41,690 bases of DNA, taken from Pseudomonas gingeri. Lineage in GTDB: Bacteria; Pseudomonadota; Gammaproteobacteria; Pseudomonadales; Pseudomonadaceae. The notes under the pieces are model-generated. The model searched no databases and had not been told where the DNA came from. It worked only from the letters and a program-made list of their open reading frames with translations. This document shows positions 17,334-26,500 of the stretch, piece after piece (the first letter of the stretch is position 1; every line of letters begins with the position of its first letter). Where the stretch lies: contig NZ_JACAQA010000009.1 in the NCBI RefSeq assembly GCF_013385425.1, forward strand, positions 1-41,690, read 5' to 3'. The translations under genes were made by a program, and so were the position numbers.

Positions 17334-18365
17334 TTAGTCGCCCTCGGGGCCCCGCAGGTTTTCAAATTGGGACAGGCCGTCGGGAATCAGGTTGCGCACG
17401 ATGGTCGCGAAGTCGGCGTGCACTAGGTTTTTCGCCCGGTTCAACAGCACCGGCAGCGGGCTGGAGGGCTCGTGGCGGGCGTAGTAGTTCAGCAGACGCT
17501 CGAGGCTGCGCAGGACATCGTCGCGGTTGCCGATCTCGCCCGGTGGCGCGCCGCGCGGGGCGATCGGGGCGGCGCTGTCTTCGCCATGCACGGCGGGGGC
17601 CGGCTCGGATGCGTTCGCGGTCGATTCGCCGGTGTCAGTGCCGGGCGCGTATTCGGCGAGGATCTGCAAGGCCAGCTTGAGCGGCTGGCGCAGGGCGCTG
17701 AGATCCACGCCTTCGGCCGAACCGACCTGGTCGCTGACGAAACGCTCGATGGCGTCGACGGCGCCACGGGCTTCGTTGAGCGCGGTGCGTACGGCGGCAA
17801 GCTGCTCGGGGTCGCTGTCGCGCAGGGCGCCGGACAGTTCGTCGGCGTTCAGGCTTTCGTCGGAGAAACCTTGCAGGCCGCTGGCATTCAGCGCCGCGCG
17901 CAGGGTCACGGTGCCGAAGGCCCGGGAGCGGGTCAGCACGCTTTCGCGCAACAGGCGGATATTGGTTTCGCAGGCCAGCCCCGAGAGCGCGTTGATCCGC
18001 ACCGTGGGGTCGTTGTCGTCATCGGCATCGAGCAGCGGATAGAGTTCGGCCCAGTAATGCTGGAGCATCTGGCTGACCAGGGCCAGGGCATTGGCGAGTC
18101 CCGGAAAACCGTCGAGGGCCAGGGCGCTTTGCACGAGAAAATGGCTGATGCGCAGGTCTTTGCTGCGTTGCAGGAGCGCCGTGCTCGACTGCTCGATGGC
18201 GCGCCACGCCGGCGGTTCGGCCGCTTGCACCGAGTCGCCCATGATGCGCTCGGGTTTACCTTGGGCATCACGCTCCAATTGCAAGAATTGCGCGTCATAT
18301 TCCAGATCCTCGCCACAAGGCGAGTTCGCTGAAACAGCGGCGAGCAACAACGGCACATCCACCAA
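17334..18365 (-). CDS. tssA: T6SS protein TssA with ImpA N-terminal domain
   Basis: A 343-residue (or 342) TssA1-like protein. The ImpA_N domain opens with ANSPCGEDLEYDAQFLQLER (about 13-32) and includes PPAWRAIE and DLRISHFLVQSALALDGFPG. A Pro/Ala-rich linker (about 238-275) leads to a short C-terminal domain ending LNRAKNLVHADFATIVRNLI. TssA helps assemble the baseplate and sheath. There is no ATG at the start: an AAGGAG site (18373-18378) is followed 7 nt later by TTG (18363-18365) and then GTG, so one of these begins the protein. It is the first gene of the minus-strand arm. Confidence 0.93.
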   Translation of the reverse strand: MVDVPLLLAAVSANSPCGEDLEYDAQFLQLERDAQGKPERIMGDSVQAAEPPAWRAIEQSSTALLQRSKDLRISHFLVQSALALDGFPGLANALALVSQMLQHYWAELYPLLDADDDNDPTVRINALSGLACETNIRLLRESVLTRSRAFGTVTLRAALNASGLQGFSDESLNADELSGALRDSDPEQLAAVRTALNEARGAVDAIERFVSDQVGSAEGVDLSALRQPLKLALQILAEYAPGTDTGESTANASEPAPAVHGEDSAAPIAPRGAPPGEIGNRDDVLRSLERLLNYYARHEPSSPLPVLLNRAKNLVHADFATIVRNLIPDGLSQFENLRGPEGD

Positions 18366-18754
18366 ATTCGATCTCCTTATCGGCCTGCTGGATAGTCAGG
18401 CATTTGTTCCGAAAGTTCCTTCAGAAAACTCTCATATTTCTCGTGGGTATATACAGGGTGATATCATTGAGCTATCACTTGTAAACAAGAAGTTGTGCAT
18501 TTTTGGTGTAGTAGTTATAGCTTGTCAAGGTAAGCTATCGGCCCTTTGTTACCGTTGTGACACACTCGTCAAGGCTGTCGACTGCTGAGTCAGAGCGTGT
18601 GCGTTTTTAATAATTTTGTAGGTAGAATTCGCTAGATTCGGCGAACTGGCTGAAAAAGATAGGTTTTTTAGCGGATTTTCGTGGCCATGGCGGGGCTCGG
18701 CGCAAGGTGTTTGTGCCGGGTGGCTCGCGCGTGGATGTACTGCAAGGAGGCGCA
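18366..18754. promoter_or_regulatory. Divergent promoter region between tssA and tagH
   Basis: A 389-bp A+T-rich gap from which both T6SS arms are transcribed. It contains three dyads: GTGATA/TATCAC (18458-18463, 18473-18478), CTTGT/ACAAG (18478-18489) and ATAGCTT/AAGCTAT (18517-18523, 18532-18538). A TTGACA hexamer on the minus strand (18523-18528) overlaps the third dyad. No well-spaced -35/-10 pair stands out, and I saw no sigma-54 (TGGCAC-N5-TTGC) site. The ribosome sites AAGGAG for tssA (18373-18378) and AAGGAGG for tagH (18744-18750) contain GGA cores that RsmA/RsmE proteins could bind; this is inference. Confidence 0.6.
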
Positions 18755-20152
18755 ATGTCGCTGTGTTTGACTATCACTAGTTATCACAAGATCACCCCTG
18801 GTCAATGTCCGGAGAAATCCATGGACACCGGGGTGATGGCAATTGGCCGTAGTTCCGAGAATGACTGGGTTCTTCCCGATCCGGAGCGGCTGGTTTCCTC
18901 GAAACATTGCGTTATTCAATACAAGGATGGTCGTTACTATCTGACGGACACCAGTACCAATGGCGTGGAGTTAGTTCAGGCCGGTATTCGTTTGCGTCGA
19001 GGTAACAGCGAACCGTTGCAGGACGGCGAGATCATCCGCATCGGTGAATACGAGATCCGTGCGCGTATCGATTTCAACCTGCAGCTGGCCCGGGACAGCC
19101 TGTCGGGGGGCGATTCGTCCAACAGTTTCGAAGCGCTGATGGGGCGCGCGGCCGCTGTTCCGGCCGCCTCGCCGGTGAGCACCCCGGCCGCGCATTTCCA
19201 GGGCGGTTCGGCGATGGATACGCTGCCGGACCTGTTTGATTTCCTGGCGCCGGCGAGCGTGCCTCCGGCGACCCAGTCGGACCATGTGCCGGCGCAGCAG
19301 CATGACTTTCGACCGCCCACGCCGGTGATCAGCCCGGCACCCGTGGTGCTGCCGAAAGCGCCGGGCGCCGGGGTGATTCCCGAAGACTGGGACTTGTTTG
19401 GCGACACGCCCAAGGCGCCGGCCAGCGCGCCGATTGCGGCGCCTGTTCCTGTGGCGATTGCCGAGGCTGTCGCCGAGCCGACACCGATTCCCATGCCCAC
19501 GCCGACAGTGGCCCCGGTCAGCCAGCCGGCACCCGTGGCGGTGTCGAGCGGTGCGCCCCAAGCCGATTTGCTGCAAGCCTTCCTGCGTGGCGCCGGCCTC
19601 GACCAGTTGCGTATCGACACCGCCCAGGTGGAGGCGCAGATGGAAGCCATCGGCCGCAGCTACCGGCTGATGGTCGAGGGCCTGATCGATGTGCTGCGGG
19701 CCCGCAGCAGTCTCAAGGGCGAGTTCCGCATGCAGCAGACGCTGATCCGCCCGGTGGAAAACAACCCGCTGAAATTCGCCCCGAATGCCGATGAAGCGCT
19801 GCTCCTGCTGCTGCGTCATGGCAACCAGGCGTTTATGGCGCCGGACCAGGCGGTCAGCGACAGTTTCGATGACCTGCGGGCGCACCAGATGGCGGTGATG
19901 GCGGGTGTCGAGGCGGCGATCAAGCACCTGCTCAAGCGTTTTGAACCGTCGGCGCTGGAGACCCGCATGGGCAAGCCCGGTGGGTTGTCGAACCTGTTCA
20001 GCGGTTCGCGCCAGGCCCAGTACTGGCAGCAGTTCACCGAGCTGTACACGAATATTTCCCGTGAGGCCGAAGAGGATTTCCAGGACCTGTTTGGGCGGGA
20101 GTTCAGTCGGGCTTACGAGGAGCACAGTGCGCGGTTGCGCAAGCGTTTGTAG
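18755..20152 (+). CDS. tagH: FHA-domain T6SS regulator TagH (Fha1)
   Basis: A 465-residue protein. The N-terminal forkhead-associated domain (about 1-95) has GRSSENDWVLPD (about 30-41), the S-S-K-H signature and T-S-T-N-G-V, which bind phosphothreonine. A long Pro/Ala/Val-rich linker (about 125-280) leads to the conserved TagH C-terminal domain (about 285-465), with QMEAIGRSYRLMVEGLIDVL and a tail ending FGREFSRAYEEHSARL. In HSI-I, Fha1 is phosphorylated by PpkA and activates secretion. The ATG at 18755 is chosen because AAGGAGG lies 4 nt upstream; a GTG at 18707 adds residues outside the FHA fold. Confidence 0.95.
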   Translation: MSLCLTITSYHKITPGQCPEKSMDTGVMAIGRSSENDWVLPDPERLVSSKHCVIQYKDGRYYLTDTSTNGVELVQAGIRLRRGNSEPLQDGEIIRIGEYEIRARIDFNLQLARDSLSGGDSSNSFEALMGRAAAVPAASPVSTPAAHFQGGSAMDTLPDLFDFLAPASVPPATQSDHVPAQQHDFRPPTPVISPAPVVLPKAPGAGVIPEDWDLFGDTPKAPASAPIAAPVPVAIAEAVAEPTPIPMPTPTVAPVSQPAPVAVSSGAPQADLLQAFLRGAGLDQLRIDTAQVEAQMEAIGRSYRLMVEGLIDVLRARSSLKGEFRMQQTLIRPVENNPLKFAPNADEALLLLLRHGNQAFMAPDQAVSDSFDDLRAHQMAVMAGVEAAIKHLLKRFEPSALETRMGKPGGLSNLFSGSRQAQYWQQFTELYTNISREAEEDFQDLFGREFSRAYEEHSARLRKRL

Positions 20153-20189
20153 TTGCGGGGTTGTCTGAGCGGTGGGTGGCGATCTTGAG

Positions 20190-20290
20190 GGCCTCTTCGC
20201 GGGCAAGCCCTGCTCCTACAGTGTTGTGTCGTACACAGATTTTGTGTTCGGCGGCGAACTGTAGGAGCAGGGCTTGCCCGCGAAGAGGCC
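20190..20290. repeat. REPIN-type inverted repeat between tagH and tssJ
   Basis: Perfect 32-nt arms (20190-20221 and 20259-20290), starting GGCCTCTTCGCGGGCAAGCC, flank a 37-nt spacer with GTCGTACACA, as in the copy at 8341. It fills much of the 218-bp gap between tagH and tssJ and would form a very stable hairpin in the transcript of either strand. No other feature was seen in the gap apart from the tssJ ribosome site. Confidence 0.94.
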
Positions 20291-20370
20291 AGTACAGGCA
20301 CCCCAGCTCTAGAAGGTTGTCTGCAAAACAGGATTTAACGGAAAGTTCATAACGTCATTGAGGACGCAGG

Positions 20371-20880
20371 ATGATTCACCGAGTTTTACTGGCCGCAGCC
20401 CTTACGCTGCTGCTCGGCGCATGTGCCAAGGACGCGGCTGCCCCAGCGCCTGCTGACGCCCCCGTGGCCGACAGCGCTACCGCTTCCCTGCATTTCCACG
20501 CCATTGGCGGGCTCAACCCCGGCGCCGACGGCGTGCCCGCACCCGTGCGCGTGCGGATTTTCGAGTTGAAGAACAGTGCCAACTTCAACCGCGCCGACTA
20601 CTTCGCCCTGGCCGACCGCGCCCAGGCGACCCTCGGCGCCGACCTGATCGACCAGGATGAAGTCCTGGTCCAGCCCGGCGAGCAACTGGATATCGAACGA
20701 GCCCTCAACCCCGCGACCCGCCAGGTCGGCCTGGTGGTGGGCTATCGCGAAGTCGACCAGGCGCTCTGGCGCACGCTGCTGACCATCGCGCCCAAGCAGC
20801 TCAACGACTATCAGATCAGCCTCGATGTGCGCGCCGTACGCAGCGCCATTGTCGTGACCCCAACCCGCACCGCCCCCTAG
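20371..20880 (+). CDS. tssJ: T6SS outer-membrane lipoprotein TssJ
   Basis: A 169-residue lipoprotein. The signal peptide ends in a lipobox L-G-A-C with Cys18 as the acylated residue; Ala at +2 predicts outer-membrane sorting. The mature part is the transthyretin-like TssJ fold, with APVRVRIFELKNSANFNRAD (about 61-80), DYFALADRAQATLGADLIDQ and PGEQLDIERALNPATRQVGL. It anchors the TssLM complex to the outer membrane by binding the TssM periplasmic tip. It is separated from tagH by a REP doublet and followed after 15 nt by tssK. Confidence 0.95.
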   Translation: MIHRVLLAAALTLLLGACAKDAAAPAPADAPVADSATASLHFHAIGGLNPGADGVPAPVRVRIFELKNSANFNRADYFALADRAQATLGADLIDQDEVLVQPGEQLDIERALNPATRQVGLVVGYREVDQALWRTLLTIAPKQLNDYQISLDVRAVRSAIVVTPTRTAP

Positions 20881-20895
20881 GCAAACGGAGAAGCC

Positions 20896-22230
20896 ATGTC
20901 CTGGAACAATCGAGTGGTCTGGTCGGAAGGCATGTTCATCGGAACGCAGCACTTCCAGCAGCATGACCGCTATCTGGAGAACCTGATCGACGCGCGCAGC
21001 CGACCCTTGGCCGTCGGTGCCTGGGGTTTTTCCGAGCTGCTGATCGACCAGGGTTTGCTGGCCCAGGGCAAGCTGGCCATCGTCTCGGCCCGGGGCCTGC
21101 TGCCGGATGGCACGCCGTTCAATATCCCTCACGATGACCTGGCACCGAGCCCGCTGACCATCGATGAAAGCCTGCGCGACGGCCTGGTCTACCTGGCCTT
21201 GCCGCTCAAGCGCGCCGGCTCGCGGGACACCGTCGACGAAGGCGAGGCGCTGGGTGGTGCGCGTTACCTGAGCCAGGTCCGCGAAGTCCGTGACGATAAC
21301 GCGCCGTTCGAGAACCGCGCGCCGGTGGCCTTGGGTTCGCGGGCCTTGCGTCTGTTGACCGCCGAAGATGGCCTGGGCGATTACGCCGCCATCGGTCTGG
21401 TGCGGGTCAAGGAAAAGCGCGCCGACCGCGCCCTGGTCCTCGACGACAGCTATGTGCCGCCGGTACTTGATGTGACCGCGAGCAAGCCGCTGACGGCGTT
21501 TCGCAGCGAACTGCTGGGCCTGCTGCACCAGCGTGGCGAAGCCCTGGCCGGGCGCGTGGTGGCCTCGGGCGCCGGCGGTGCCTCGGAGATTGCCGATTTC
21601 ATGCTGCTGCAACTGGTCAACCGCGCCCAGCCGCTGATCAGCCACCTGAGCCAGATCAGTCCCCTGCACCCGGAGCGCCTGTACAGCGAGCTGGTCAGCC
21701 TGGCCGGCGAGTTTGCCACCTTCTCCAGCAGCGGTCGGCGCCCGGCCACGTTCCCGGCGTATCAACACGATGATCTGGCGTTGAGCTTCGCGCCGGTCAT
21801 GCAGGCCCTGCGCGAAGCCCTGTCGATGTTGATCGACAGCAAGGCGACGCCGATTCCGATTGTCGAGAAAGCCTATGGCATCCACGTCGCGATGCTGGCG
21901 GACCGCGGCCTGATCGACAACGCCAGCTTCATCCTCGTGGTGCGCGCCGATATCCCCAGCGAAACCCTGCGCGGGCGCTTCGCCCAGCAGAGCAAGGTCG
22001 GTTCGGTGGAGCACATCCGCGACCTGGTCAACCTGCAACTGCCGGGCATCGGCCTGCTGCCGCTGCCGGTGGCGCCACGACAGATTCCGTTCCATGCCGG
22101 GTCGACCTACTACGAACTCGACCGCGGCAGTGAGCACTGGAAGCAACTGGTGAATTCCGGCGGCTTCGCCTTCCATGTCGCCGGTGATTTTCCCGGCTTG
22201 AACCTGGCCTTCTGGGCAATCCGAGGATAA
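20896..22230 (+). CDS. tssK: T6SS baseplate adaptor TssK
   Basis: A 444-residue TssK of standard length. The opening NNRVVWSEGMFIGTQHFQQH (about 4-23) is diagnostic. Further markers are RYLSQVREVRDDNAPFENRA (about 119-138) and the C-terminal FHAGSTYYELDRGSEHWKQL segment (about 398-417). TssK trimers link the baseplate wedge to the TssL/TssM cytoplasmic domains. It has a GGAGAAGCC ribosome site just upstream and lies 6 nt before tssL. The frame is intact. Confidence 0.97.
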   Translation: MSWNNRVVWSEGMFIGTQHFQQHDRYLENLIDARSRPLAVGAWGFSELLIDQGLLAQGKLAIVSARGLLPDGTPFNIPHDDLAPSPLTIDESLRDGLVYLALPLKRAGSRDTVDEGEALGGARYLSQVREVRDDNAPFENRAPVALGSRALRLLTAEDGLGDYAAIGLVRVKEKRADRALVLDDSYVPPVLDVTASKPLTAFRSELLGLLHQRGEALAGRVVASGAGGASEIADFMLLQLVNRAQPLISHLSQISPLHPERLYSELVSLAGEFATFSSSGRRPATFPAYQHDDLALSFAPVMQALREALSMLIDSKATPIPIVEKAYGIHVAMLADRGLIDNASFILVVRADIPSETLRGRFAQQSKVGSVEHIRDLVNLQLPGIGLLPLPVAPRQIPFHAGSTYYELDRGSEHWKQLVNSGGFAFHVAGDFPGLNLAFWAIRG

Positions 22231-22236
22231 GCCGCG

Positions 22237-23556
22237 ATGAATGCCAATGATGATCTGTCGGGCCAGCCCTTGCCTGCCAACGACCGTACCCAGTTTATGC
22301 CGCGTCCCGGTGGCCGGGCGCCGGAGCCTGCCCGCGCCGAACCGGCGGCACCGCTGTCGGTGCCGGCCGCGCCGCTGCCGATCGGCCAGTCCCAAGGCCT
22401 GAACCCGCTGGAGAGCGCTGCCGGTCCTTTGCTGGCGCTGTTGACGCGTCTGCGCAACACCATCGCCCATCCGGCGCCGGCCAGCCTGCGGGCGCAATTG
22501 CTGGCTTATCTGCGCCAGTTCGAAGAGCGTGCCGAAGGTGCCGGTATGGCCCGCAACGAGGTGCTGCTGGCGCGTTACGCGCTGTGCACCGCCCTCGACG
22601 AAGCGGTGCTGAGCACGCCTTGGGGCAGTGCCGGCGACTGGGGCAAGCAGAGTCTGCTGATCACCGTGCACAACGAAGCCTGGGGTGGCGAGAAGGTCTT
22701 CCAGTTGCTCGACCATTGCCTGCAAAGTCCGCGCGAACGCCTGTATCTGCTGGAGCTGTTGTACCTGTGCATCTGCCTCGGATTCGAAGGCCGCTACCGG
22801 GTGATGATCGACGGTCGCAGCCAGCTCGATGCCCTGCGCGAGCGCACCAGCGCGGCGATCCGCAGTGCCCGTGGCGAATATGAGCGCGAGCTGTCGCCGC
22901 ATTGGCGCGGCCTGACGGTGGTGCGGGATCGCCTGAGCCAGTTCATGCCGCCCTGGGTCGGTATCGCCGTCGGCCTGGCGCTGTTGCTGGTCCTGCTGTT
23001 CGGCCTGCGCCTGAAGCTGGCCGCCGACGCCGAGCCGGTGTTTCGCAATATCCATGCCCTGGGCGAGATCCCGGTGCAGACCATCGACCGTCCGGTGATC
23101 CAGCCCAAGGTGGTGGAACGGCCACGCCTGGCCGGTTTCCTCGCCGATGACATCAAGGCCGGCAAGGTCGCCGTGGAAGACAAGGTCGACCGCTCGGTGG
23201 TGACGATTCGCGGCGACGAACTCTTCGCTTCGGCCAGTTCCAGCATTGTCGACGACTACCAGCCGCTGATGCTGCGCATCGCCGATGCCATTCGCAACGT
23301 GAAAGGCCAGGTGCGGATCACCGGGCACAGCGACAACCGGCCCATCGCCACCCTGCGTTTCCCGTCCAACTGGGCATTGTCCCAGGCCCGGGCCGAGCAG
23401 GTGCTGCAGATCCTCGCGGCGAAAACCGGCACGCCTGCACGCTTCAGCGCCGAAGGGCGTAGCGACACCGAGCCGCTGGCTTCGAACGCCACGGCCGAGG
23501 GCCGGGCGAAGAATCGTCGGGTGGAAATCACAGTCTTGGCGGAGGGCGTCGAGTGA
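22237..23556 (+). CDS. tssL: T6SS inner-membrane protein TssL with OmpA-like domain
   Basis: A 439-residue extended TssL (IcmH/DotU plus OmpA). A Pro/Ala-rich N-terminal tail (about 1-60) precedes the cytoplasmic DotU helical domain (about 65-230), with YALCTALDEAVLSTPWG (about 112-128) and ESLLITVHNE-like residues. One transmembrane helix follows (about 239-260). The periplasmic part carries an OmpA/MotB-type peptidoglycan-binding domain (about 330-435) with ITGHSDNRPI and RAKNRRVEI. It forms the membrane complex with TssM and TssJ and here can also grip the cell wall. The 3' end overlaps tssM by 4 nt. Confidence 0.96.
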   Translation: MNANDDLSGQPLPANDRTQFMPRPGGRAPEPARAEPAAPLSVPAAPLPIGQSQGLNPLESAAGPLLALLTRLRNTIAHPAPASLRAQLLAYLRQFEERAEGAGMARNEVLLARYALCTALDEAVLSTPWGSAGDWGKQSLLITVHNEAWGGEKVFQLLDHCLQSPRERLYLLELLYLCICLGFEGRYRVMIDGRSQLDALRERTSAAIRSARGEYERELSPHWRGLTVVRDRLSQFMPPWVGIAVGLALLLVLLFGLRLKLAADAEPVFRNIHALGEIPVQTIDRPVIQPKVVERPRLAGFLADDIKAGKVAVEDKVDRSVVTIRGDELFASASSSIVDDYQPLMLRIADAIRNVKGQVRITGHSDNRPIATLRFPSNWALSQARAEQVLQILAAKTGTPARFSAEGRSDTEPLASNATAEGRAKNRRVEITVLAEGVE

Positions 23557-26500
23557 AGGCGTTTTTCAGTTTTGTCGTTCGCTGGGTGATTCCGCTGTTG
23601 GGGCTGATCGCCCTGAGCCTGATCATCTGGTTTGTCGGTCCGCTGCTGGAAGTGCTGGTGCCGGAAGGTCGGCGCTGGACGCTGATCATCCTGATCTTCG
23701 CGGTGTGGATCGCTTACCGCGTGTTCCGTCTGATCCAGGCCCGGCGCCAGGCCGCCAAGGTCATGCAGAGCCTGGCCGCGGAAACCCCGCCGGACCCCGC
23801 CAGCGTCGCCACCGCCGAAGAACTGGCGACCCTGCGCCAGCGCATGGCCGAGGCCCTGGCGTTGCTCAAGAAAGCCAAGCTCGGCGGTGATGAACGTCGC
23901 AACCTCTACGAGCTGCCGTGGTACGTGATCATCGGCCCGCCGGGTTCGGGCAAGACCACCGCGCTGGTCAACTCCGGACTGCATTTCCCCCTGGCCGCGC
24001 AGTTCGGCGCCGGGGCGATTCGCGGTGTCGGCGGTACGCGCAACTGCGATTGGTGGTTCACCGACGAAGCCGTGCTGCTGGACACCGCCGGCCGCTACAC
24101 CACCCAGGACAGCCATGCCCAGGTGGACAAGGCGGCCTGGCTGGGTTTCCTCGATCTGCTGAAAACCCAGCGTCCGCGGCGTCCCATCGACGGCGCCTTT
24201 ATCGCCATCAGCCTCTCGGACCTGCTGCTCAGCACCGACGCCGAGCGCGCCGCCCATGCCACGGCGATCCGCGCCCGTATCCAGGAGTTGTACACCCAGC
24301 TCGGTGTACGTTTCCCGATCTACCTGATGCTGACCAAGCTCGACCTGGTGCCAGGGTTCATGGAGTTCTTCGACGCCCTGAGCAAGGAAGAGCGGGCCCA
24401 GGTCTGGGGCATGACCTTCGACCTGGACGACGGCAAGAACGCCGCCGGTCCGCTGGCGAGTTTTCAAAAAGAGTTTGCCGGGCTCGAGCAGCGCCTCAAT
24501 GCGCGGCTGGTGGAGCGTCTGCAACAGGAACGCGACCCGGCGCGGCGCGACCTGATCTACGGTTTCCCCCAGCAGTTCGGTGCGTTGAAGACCTGCTTGC
24601 AGGATTTCCTCGACGGCGTGTTCAAGCCCAATGCCTATGAAGATCGCGCCTTGTTGCGCGGGGTGTATTTCACCAGCGGCACCCAGGAAGGCAGCCCCAT
24701 CGACCGCCTGATCGGCGCCATGGCCCAGAGCATGAACCTCGACCGCCAGCAGTTGGCGCGCCAGAGCGGCAGCGGGCGCAGCTACTTTATCGAGAAGCTG
24801 TTCACCGCCGTGGCCTTCGCCGAGCGCGGGCTGGTGGGGGTCAACCCCAAGGTCGAACAGCGGCGCAAATGGTTGGCCCGTGGGGTGCTGGCGACCACGG
24901 TTGCGGTGGTGCTGGTGGTCGGTACGCTGTGGTGGGTGAGTTTCCGCGCCAACGAGGCCTATATCGCCCAGGTCGACCAGAAGGTCGCGCCCCTGGGCCA
25001 GAGCGTGCAGGAGCTCAGCCCGGCGCAACGCGACGTGCTGGCGGTGCTGCCGTTGCTCAATGCGGTCAAGCACCTGGCCGGCGATGCGCCAAACTGGGCC
25101 GAAGGCCTGGGCCTGTACCAGGGCGATATGCTCGAAGCCGAGTCCGCCAGCGTCTATCGCAAGTTGCTGATCGCGGTGTTCGCACCGCGCCTGCTGACCC
25201 GGGTCGAAGAACAACTGCACGGCGGCGGCAATTCGGACTTCCTCTACGAAGGCCTGAAAGCCTACCTGATGCTGGCCGACAACGAGCATTACGACCCGCA
25301 GTTCATCAAGGCCTGGATCGCCCTCGACTGGGACCGCAGCTTGCCGCGAGACTTGCCGCCGGAGCAGCGCGCCGCCCTCGGTGAGCATCTGCAAGCCCTG
25401 TTCGAACGCCGTCCACCGAATGCCCGGCTGGACGAACGGCTGATCGACGACCTGCGCCGCCAACTGCAGCAGCTGCCGGTGGCGCAACGGGTCTATGACC
25501 GGGTCAAACGCCAGAAGCTGCCGGAAGGCGTGCCGGATTTCCGTCTGAACGAGGCCGCCGGGCGGGATGCGGCGCTGGTGTTCAGTCGCAAGAGCGGCAA
25601 GCCCCTGGGCGATCCCCTGAGCGGCTTCTTCACTGCCAAGGGTTATCGCCAGGCCTTTCTGCTGACCAGCCTGAACCAGGCCAATACCGTTGCCGAAGAG
25701 CAATGGGTGCTGGGCCGCGACCCGGCCGAACAGCAGAATGTCGCCAGCCTCGCGGCGGATGTGCGGCGCCTGTATTTCCAGGACTATCTGCGCCAGTGGG
25801 ATGCCTTGCTCGCCGATATCGACTTCGTGCCCATCACCAGCGTGGCCCAGGCCTCGGATGTGCTGCGGGTGATTTCCGGTCCGACCTCGCCGCTGAAAAA
25901 GCTGCTGGTGGCGGTGGCCAAGGAAACGGATCTGCAACAGGACGAGCGTCTGCTGGCGGCCCAAGGCAAGCCGGTCGCGGGCAATGTCGATCAACTCAAG
26001 CAGCGCCTCGGTTCCCTGCTCGGTCAGGAACAGGCGACGGGCAATGCTGCGCCGGTGGAGACGCAAGACCCGGTGAGTGCGCACTTCGCCGAACTCAATG
26101 CCCTGGTCAACAAGGGTGAAGGCGAGCCGGCGGCCATCGATGCCTTGCTGGCGGACCTGAATGCGCTCTACGTGCAGGTCAGCGCCATGTCCGGTGCCAG
26201 TGGCGATGCCCTGCTTGGTGAGGCGAAGAACCAGGCCTCGGCCGCCGCCACGCGGGTCAGCCTGAATGCCGAACGCCAGCCACCGCTGGTCCAGGGTCTG
26301 GTCAAGTCGGTGGTTACTTCCACCACCAACAGCATGATGGGCGGGGTGCGCAATCAACTGAACGCGGCCTGGACCAGCGAAGTGGTCAACGTCTACCGAC
26401 AATCCCTCAGCGGCCGTTATCCGCTGGCGCCCGGCAGTGCCCGGGATGCGACGCTGGAGGACTTCGGCCTGTTCTTCGGCGTTGGTGGGGTGATGGACAA

